A stretch of 64,000 nucleotides of DNA from Littorina saxatilis (lineage: Eukaryota > Mollusca > Gastropoda > Littorinimorpha > Littorinidae): assembly GCF_037325665.1 (NCBI RefSeq), contig NC_090258.1, positions 32,953,281 through 33,017,280 of the forward strand, given 5' to 3'. The position numbers were made by a program, and so were the translations under genes. Positions 58,190 to 64,000 of the stretch are shown here, piece after piece. Below the pieces are notes generated by a model, which saw only the letters and a program-made list of their open reading frames with translations, made no database searches and was not told the DNA's origin. Position 1 is the first letter of the stretch; every line of letters starts with the position of its first letter.

Positions 58190-59150
58190 CTGCAGAAAAT
58201 GCTTATTTTCTCGCTGTGTATTGGTCAAAGCTGTTTATTGGTCAAAGACTCATGACACAAAGCACAAATACTTCAGAAGTCTCTTTCTTCAATTCAGCCA
58301 TTAAACTGGTGCTATTATAAGCGTTAACACACACAGACAAAGAATTAAACAAAGTCATACAATACAAAATGCTCTTGGCTGTGTGTATAGGATAAACACG
58401 GTAAATGAGACCCCGAACGCTGTCCAGTCAGTCTGACCTCGGCACTTCCTAGCTGTGTATGTTATGTTTCGCATGCACTGTTTAGACAATCAAATCGTCT
58501 ATCCACCAGATACTCAGAGACTGCACTGTGGAAACAAAACAAGAGATCGACAACCCCTCCCTGCCCTAACCTCAATCCCTCTCCCCTCGCCAGCAATGTA
58601 AGTGTAGTGGGAATTCCCCTGGAAGGGAGAACTCGTCATGTAGTTTTGGTAGATCTGCAGGTTGAAATGCCTGCAGCTTGTCTGTTCACACACGTGCACT
58701 CCCCTGGATCCACCCCAGCGCGCACGCACACACACACATGCACACAAACACACACACACACACAACTTACAACGACACACACACACTGACACACACACCC
58801 TCATCCGTGATTTTCTGCGGCGTTGGTGGAATACAAATCTTTTGACAAAGAACAAATCAGCCGATAAATGGAAAAGAAGTGTGAAAGAAAGAAATTCAAC
58901 TTTGCCCTCCAGCGCTATGGTTTCAGCTGATGTTTTCACATTCGATACCTGCCGTCTAGCTCAGCATGAATTCTCTAAAAATAACACCTTATTGATTTTT
59001 TAATCGATTTCCACAATGCGGGCGATCCGATTCGTTTGTTGGTGGCTAAAACTTTGAGCCGATTAGAACTTGAATTCATTGCAAATGAATGTCAACCGTT
59101 TAGGCCGCCCCCTTCCCTCTTCCTCTATGCTGTCACACATGTGAAGTTGA
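58190..59150. other. No gene seen; CA microsatellite
   Basis: A CA-rich tract at 58,722-58,800. The remainder has no coding signal. Confidence 0.55.
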
Positions 59151-59163
59151 GGGTATTAAGGAA

Positions 59164-59486
59164 TGAGGCGACTAACGGATTCTGTTTCTCCGTTTACCCT
59201 TGTTAAGTGTTTCTTGTATAGAATATAGTCAATGTTTGTAAAGATTTTAGTCAAGCAGTATGAAAGAAATGTTAAGTCCCTTGTACTGGAAACTTGCATT
59301 CTCCCAGTAAGGTCATATATTGTACTACGTTGCAAGCCCCTGGAGCAATTTTTTTATTAGTGCTTTTGTGAACAAGAAACAATTAACAAGTGGCTCTATC
59401 CCATCCCCCCCCCCCCCCCCTTCCCCCGTCGTGATATAACCTTGAACGGTTGAAAACGACGTTAAACACCAAATAAAGGAAAGGAA
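59164..59486 (+). mobile_element. SINE R3, 5'-truncated copy
   Basis: Starts inside the family at TGAGGCGACTAACGG and ends AAATAAAGGAAAGGAAA. Flanked by GGTATTAAGGA (59,153-59,163 and 59,487-59,497). Contains a 16-bp C run. Confidence 0.85.
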
Positions 59487-59593
59487 AGGTATTAAGGAGA
59501 GAAAAAATCTCGTCATTGCAGAAGATGACAAGAATTGATTAATATTTCCTTGTAATTCATATATACAACACATATGACCGATGGTATGCCATT

Positions 59594-59690
59594 TTGTAAT
59601 CAGGTCCCGGCCCGGATTCGAACCTTTCACCTGGGGATCACAAGTCCAGTGCCCTATACTGCCCGGAGCTACTGCCAAACAAAAAAAACA
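59594..59690 (-). mobile_element. tRNA-like SINE head
   Basis: Minus strand box A-like TTGGCAGTAGCTCCGGG and box B GGTTCGAATCC; the plus-strand right side runs into AAACAAAAAAAACACCC. No body recognised. Confidence 0.55.
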
Positions 59691-60363
59691 CCCAAAAAAC
59701 ACACACAGGAAGCGATACTTTGATTTTTTTGTCCACCCTCGTTTGCTACATGGCCAACGGGTCCTCCCCCCCCCCCCCCCCCGGCCTTAAGCCACCATGC
59801 ACCACCACTACCACTCTCATCCTTCCCACCCCAGGCACACCCAGAATCAATCATCTGCCCGCCCACCCGAATCTTTACCGCAACAAACAAGAAGACAGGG
59901 TCGGACCGTCGGAACACGGCGGAGCGAAAAGGACACCGAACCGGCTGCACCGGTTTTCAGAGTACAATCCTGGTATCCTCTTAGCGTGACCTCATGTCCC
60001 AAATAGATTCTTATTCTGTGGACAAAAATTATTATTTAGAGAATACTTTGAAAAAAAGACAATGCTACAATGGTCTTATAGTCGCCTGAATGGTGGTCTG
60101 TTCTTGACGCCACAGTAAGTCAACTGTTATTAATCGACTTGAGAGAAAATTGATTAAAGTTTTGAACAGGTTTGTAACTTTATCAGCCTGCAAACCTGAT
60201 GTTGTTGCGCCGTACTGGTAAGGATACATTTACGTGAAGAGCTAATCCGACCCCCCCTCCCCCCTCATTTATTTCCAGTTGAACTGATCATAGAATGGCG
60301 AGTGAGTAAACTCAGGTGTGGAGGTAAATTTAGCTCCGCCCCTGTCTTTTCCCCTCACAACTA

Positions 60364-61747
60364 AAGGCCCGGTCACACAGCCCAAAAGTCGCGTAAACGC
60401 ATGAATCACGCATACAATTTGGTTGTGCGTGCTTGTCGGTCGAGAATGTGACCATTTTCGCTGATTTACGCGATGAAAATCACCGATGAATTGCGCAAGA
60501 ACTACGGAAAGATCACGCAAAAATCACTAACAAACCACGCTCTACAGCGCATAGGCACGCAAAAGTCCACAGAAAACCACGTATAATCTGCGCACTATCA
60601 CTAATGAACTGCGTATGAATCGCGCATGATTCGCGCATGAACTGCGCAAGGAATGCGCGGCAGCGCGCACGTCCATTCCGCGCATATATAAACTGATGCA
60701 ACCGCGGCGCCTTGGCGAAAGGTCGCTGGTTCCAAACCGGGCCGGGACGGACACGGGTCGACTTTATGTGCAGACCCAGTGACAGTATCCATCCCCCACC
60801 CCCCGTGTCACCACAATGGCACGTTAAAGATCTTGGTCATTCTACCATAAGTGCAGATGGCTGATACCACCTAAACACGCAAACATCAAAATGCCGTGAG
60901 GGCGTAAAACTCGAATCGTATAAACCAATTCATGTCCAATATAGGCAATTAAGACCTGACGGACAATAAGCCCCTTAAAATTTACTTTTTTGCGCCTTGG
61001 CATTCCCGTTTCACTTGACAGTCGCAATGGCCAACATCTCATGAACTTGCAGCAGATGGTCATTCTGGTTCTGGAGCAGGAACACTAGGACATCTCTCCT
61101 CTGGGGGTTCATGCTGGACTGAGAGAAACTTGGCGTTCGGCGTGCGATGTGCACCCCTCGGCAGCAGGAATTGGCCTGACGGGAGATGATAAAATAGCTG
61201 CTTTTAGATAGCGCCAATCATACGTGAGTTGTTAGTGATACATCAGTGATTCATCAGTATTTCATAAGTATTACATGCGCTTATTTACGTGTTCTTTTAG
61301 AGATACATACGCCAATAAAAAAAATTCAGTGATTTTCAGTGATACGTAGGTGTTACAAGCGCGAAACATGCGTCATATGTCTGCTAATCGTCAGTGGAAA
61401 GTCGTCGATGAATAGAACGCGATAGCGGCAACATTTTCGCAAACGATCACTGATATTCCACGCATATTTCGCGCATTGTTCGCGTAAGAACTACGCAAAC
61501 TACGCAGAAATTACGTAAAACAGCGCAATACTGCGTAAACTCTTACCGCGGCGAAGCCGAGTTTTGAGCTGCTGAAAACCTGGAATCGCGTAAAGCGCCG
61601 ATCCGGCGAACATCGGCGGACAACTACGGAGGTTCCACGTCAGACAAACTGATGAAATGCGCAAATCGCGCATGTATCGCGTAAGGATCAAATTTCGTGC
61701 GTGATTCATGCGTTTACGCGACTTTTGGGCTGTGTGACCGGGCCTTT
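60364..61747. mobile_element. TIR element (AGGCCCGGTCACACAGCCC ends), rich in CGCA, with nested SINE piece
   Basis: About 45-bp inverted ends AGGCCCGGTCACACAGCCCA and complement; CTAA on the left and TTAA on the right suggest a TTAA target. The interior has dozens of TGCGCA/CGCGCA/TACGCA words in degenerate order. 60,700-60,990 is a SINE-like insert (GGCACGTTAAAGATCTTGG). No transposase. Confidence 0.7.
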
Positions 61748-62027
61748 AAGTGTGTGTTCACGCAATTGCGTGATCTTTCAAAGCAGAGAGGCAGAGAGAG
61801 AGAGTCTGACATACATACAGACAGAGACAGAGGTGTTATTCATTTCTCCACTCATATTATGGTTATTTCTTTCTCCGAATGTACAATTTCTTCAGCTAAA
61901 AATGTCCCCAGGTAACAATTTGACCCCAATGTGATTTGTGTCCCTGGCGTAGAGTTTAGGTAGTCTACGCCTTCTTTTTGCGTCGTAATCATTATGCAAA
62001 GGCTGTTAAATCGACCAATGGAGCAAT

Positions 62028-62316
62028 AAACCCTTGTTAAGTGTTTCTTGTATAGAATATAGTCAATGTTTGTAAAGATTTTAGTCAAGCAGTATGTAAG
62101 AAATGTTAAGTCCTTTGTACTGGAAACTTGCATTCTCCCAGTAAGGTCATATATTGTACTACGTTGCAAGCCCCTTGAGCAATTTTTTGATTAGTGCTTT
62201 TGTGAACAAGAAACAATTAACAAGTGGCTCTATCCCATCCCCCCCCCCCCTTTCCTCGTCGCGATATAACCTTCGTGGTTGAAAACGACGTTAAACACCA
62301 AATAAAGAAAGAAAGA
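62028..62316 (+). mobile_element. SINE R3, 5'-truncated copy
   Basis: CCCTTGTTAAGTGTTTCTTG to AAATAAAGAAAGAAAG, about three quarters of the family. Confidence 0.82.
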
Positions 62317-62329
62317 TAAGCCTGTGACT

Positions 62330-63030
62330 AAGGTGACCCTCACACTGTTACCAGACACTCCCCGGACTTATATTAAGCCTAGCGCCGAACCGCGCGAGGT
62401 GACATGCGACTCATTTCGTGGTGGAGGGTCCCAAATGTAAAAAAAAACATTACAAAAATTATTGTAAAAGATTCGAGTTACAGGATCTGATACGGTTGTT
62501 AACACAGTACGCTGCGTGTTGTTTTCTTGTTTTGGTTACAACGGGTATAGGTCAGGGTGTCCTTTTGTTCTAAACACAGCGTGACTCTTGTGTGTTCATC
62601 GGTGCGCATAACATTTTCGTGGGTGTCTTTTCCGAACCGGTAAATAAATAAATAAGTACATGTTTTGAAGAAACCACCCAACCTACACTGTTGATTGAAC
62701 ACACTGAACTCCTGACTCACAAAGCAACATTCACAAACAAATAAAAAAAAACGTAATAAAATGAGTAAATAAATAAACAGACAAAAAGAAATTCAAACTA
62801 CAAATCCGGGTATTCTGTTTCGGGTTGTTGATAGTTGAAGCCGTTCCCATATATGCTTAAAAGCACAGTTCTACCCGTGTAGTGAACGACTCCAGTTGGA
62901 CACACTTACCAAAAATCAACGGCATGGGTGCTTTCTGTGCAGTATTTTTTTTTATGGATTATTTTTTTAAGCTATTAGTTTCCATCAGCGAAATCAACTC
63001 TTCCAAAAATGCTCATTTCTGCACAGGAAT
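62330..63030. other. No gene seen
   Basis: AT-rich with AAATAAATAAATA patches at 62,641 and 62,766; no coding signal. Confidence 0.5.
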
Positions 63031-63036
63031 TAGTCA

Positions 63037-63911
63037 TTATATTTAGTCAAGTTTTGACTAAATATTTTAACATCGAGGGGGAATCGAAACGAGGGTCGTG
63101 GTGTATGTGCGTGTGTGCGTGCGTGTGTGCGTGTGTGTGTGTGTGTGTAGAGCGATTCAGACTAAACTACTGGACCGATCTTTATGAAATTTTACATGAG
63201 AGTTCCTGGGTATGAAATCCCCGAAGGTTTTTTTCATTTTTTTGATACATGTCTTTGATGACGTCATATCCGGCTTTTCGTGAAAGTTGAGGCGGCACTG
63301 TCACGCTCTCATTTTTCAACCAAATTGGTTGAAATTTTGGTCAAGAAATCTTCGACAAAGCCCGGACTTCGGTATTGCATTTCAGCTTGGTGGCTTAAAA
63401 ATTAATTACTGACTTTGGTCATTAAAAATCTGAAAAATGTAAGAAAAAATACAAATTTATAAAACGATCCAAATTTACGTTTATCTTATTCTCCATCATT
63501 TGCTGATTCCAAAAACATATAAATATGTTATATTTGGATTAAAAACAAGCTCTGAAAATTAAATATATAATAACTATTATCAATTTTTTTTTTCGAAATC
63601 AATTTAAAAACACTTTCATCTTATTCCTTGTCGGTTCCTGATTCCAAAAATATATTGATATGATATGTTTGGATTAAAAACACGCTCAGAAAGTTAAAAC
63701 GAAGAGAGGTACAGAAAAGCGTGCTATCCTTCTCAGCGCAACGAATACCCCGCTCTTCTTGTCAATTCCACGGGCACTACCTTTGCCACGGGCGGTGGAG
63801 TGACGATGCTACGAGTATACGGTTTTGCTGCGTTGCGTTGCGTTCAGTTTCATTCTGTGAGTTCGACAGCTACTTGACTAAATATTGTATTTTCGCTTTA
63901 CGCGACTTGTC
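63037..63911 (-). mobile_element. F1 repeat, full-length copy
   Basis: TATTTAGTCAAGTTTTGACT at 63,038 to TTTACGCGACTTGT at 63,911. Closest in sequence to the nested copies at 31.5-34.1 kb. Followed by G-rich low complexity to the window end. Confidence 0.85.
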
Positions 63912-64000
63912 TTGTTTTTGTGTTTGTGTGGTGGTGGTAGTGGGGGGTGCGGGGGGGGGGGTGGGGGGTGGGGGTGGGGGAAATGTCCAGCTGGAGGGTA

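Overview
This window looks like non-coding-rich nuclear DNA from a marine mollusc, most likely a gastropod. The reasons are long introns with GT-AG borders, very low coding density, many long CA/GT and TA runs, tRNA-headed SINEs ending in (GAAA)n or (TAA)n, MITEs of many superfamilies, and several roughly 0.9-kb repeats that I recall as abundant in periwinkle (Littorina) genomes. The species assignment is an inference from memory, not from a search.

The central content is a pair of complete, intron-bearing alternative oxidase (AOX) genes arranged head to head. AOX-A runs on the minus strand from 28,536 down to 5,098 (10 coding exons, 367 aa). AOX-B runs on the plus strand from 38,328 to 52,721 (10 coding exons, 369 aa). 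Every exon border and phase agrees between the two, all six di-iron ligands are present in both, and each has a mitochondrial-type leader in exon 1 and the animal-type C-terminal NPYKPGK. Recognisable similarity continues into introns, the 5' UTR and the 3' flanks, so the whole block (about 4.1-28.65 kb and 38.2-54.0 kb) is an inverted duplication around a 9.6-kb spacer. Because the copies are alignable, each shows which mobile elements arrived in the other after duplication: A has been inflated far more than B (intron 3 is 3.1 kb in A, 157 bp in B).

Layout: 1-3.6 kb, right part of a DIRS-type tyrosine-recombinase retroelement with overlapping RT/RNase H and recombinase frames and inverted terminal structures. 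4.1-28.65 kb, AOX-A block with a C2H2 zinc-finger ORF nested in intron 1, an I-like LINE 3' end, SINEs and at least nine TIR elements. 28.65-38.2 kb, spacer with a CxxC-domain (DUF6570/Helitron-protein-like) ORF, a LINE RT broken by nested copies of a 0.88-kb repeat, a second 0.9-kb repeat and a 1.1-kb TA-flanked TIR element. 38.2-54 kb, AOX-B block with a palindrome holding two diverging exon-like leaders, a 42-bp minisatellite, a Tc1 transposon broken by a 79-bp LINE tail, and a repeat dense in TCAAGGTCA. 54-64 kb, repeats only (SINEs, a Tigger/pogo-like MITE, a TTAA-type element rich in CGCA, two more 0.88-kb repeats); no host gene recognised there.

The two AOX genes should both make a mitochondrial inner-membrane ubiquinol oxidase that bypasses complexes III and IV. 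The other items are mobile DNA or isolated coding fragments with no evident functional link to AOX.
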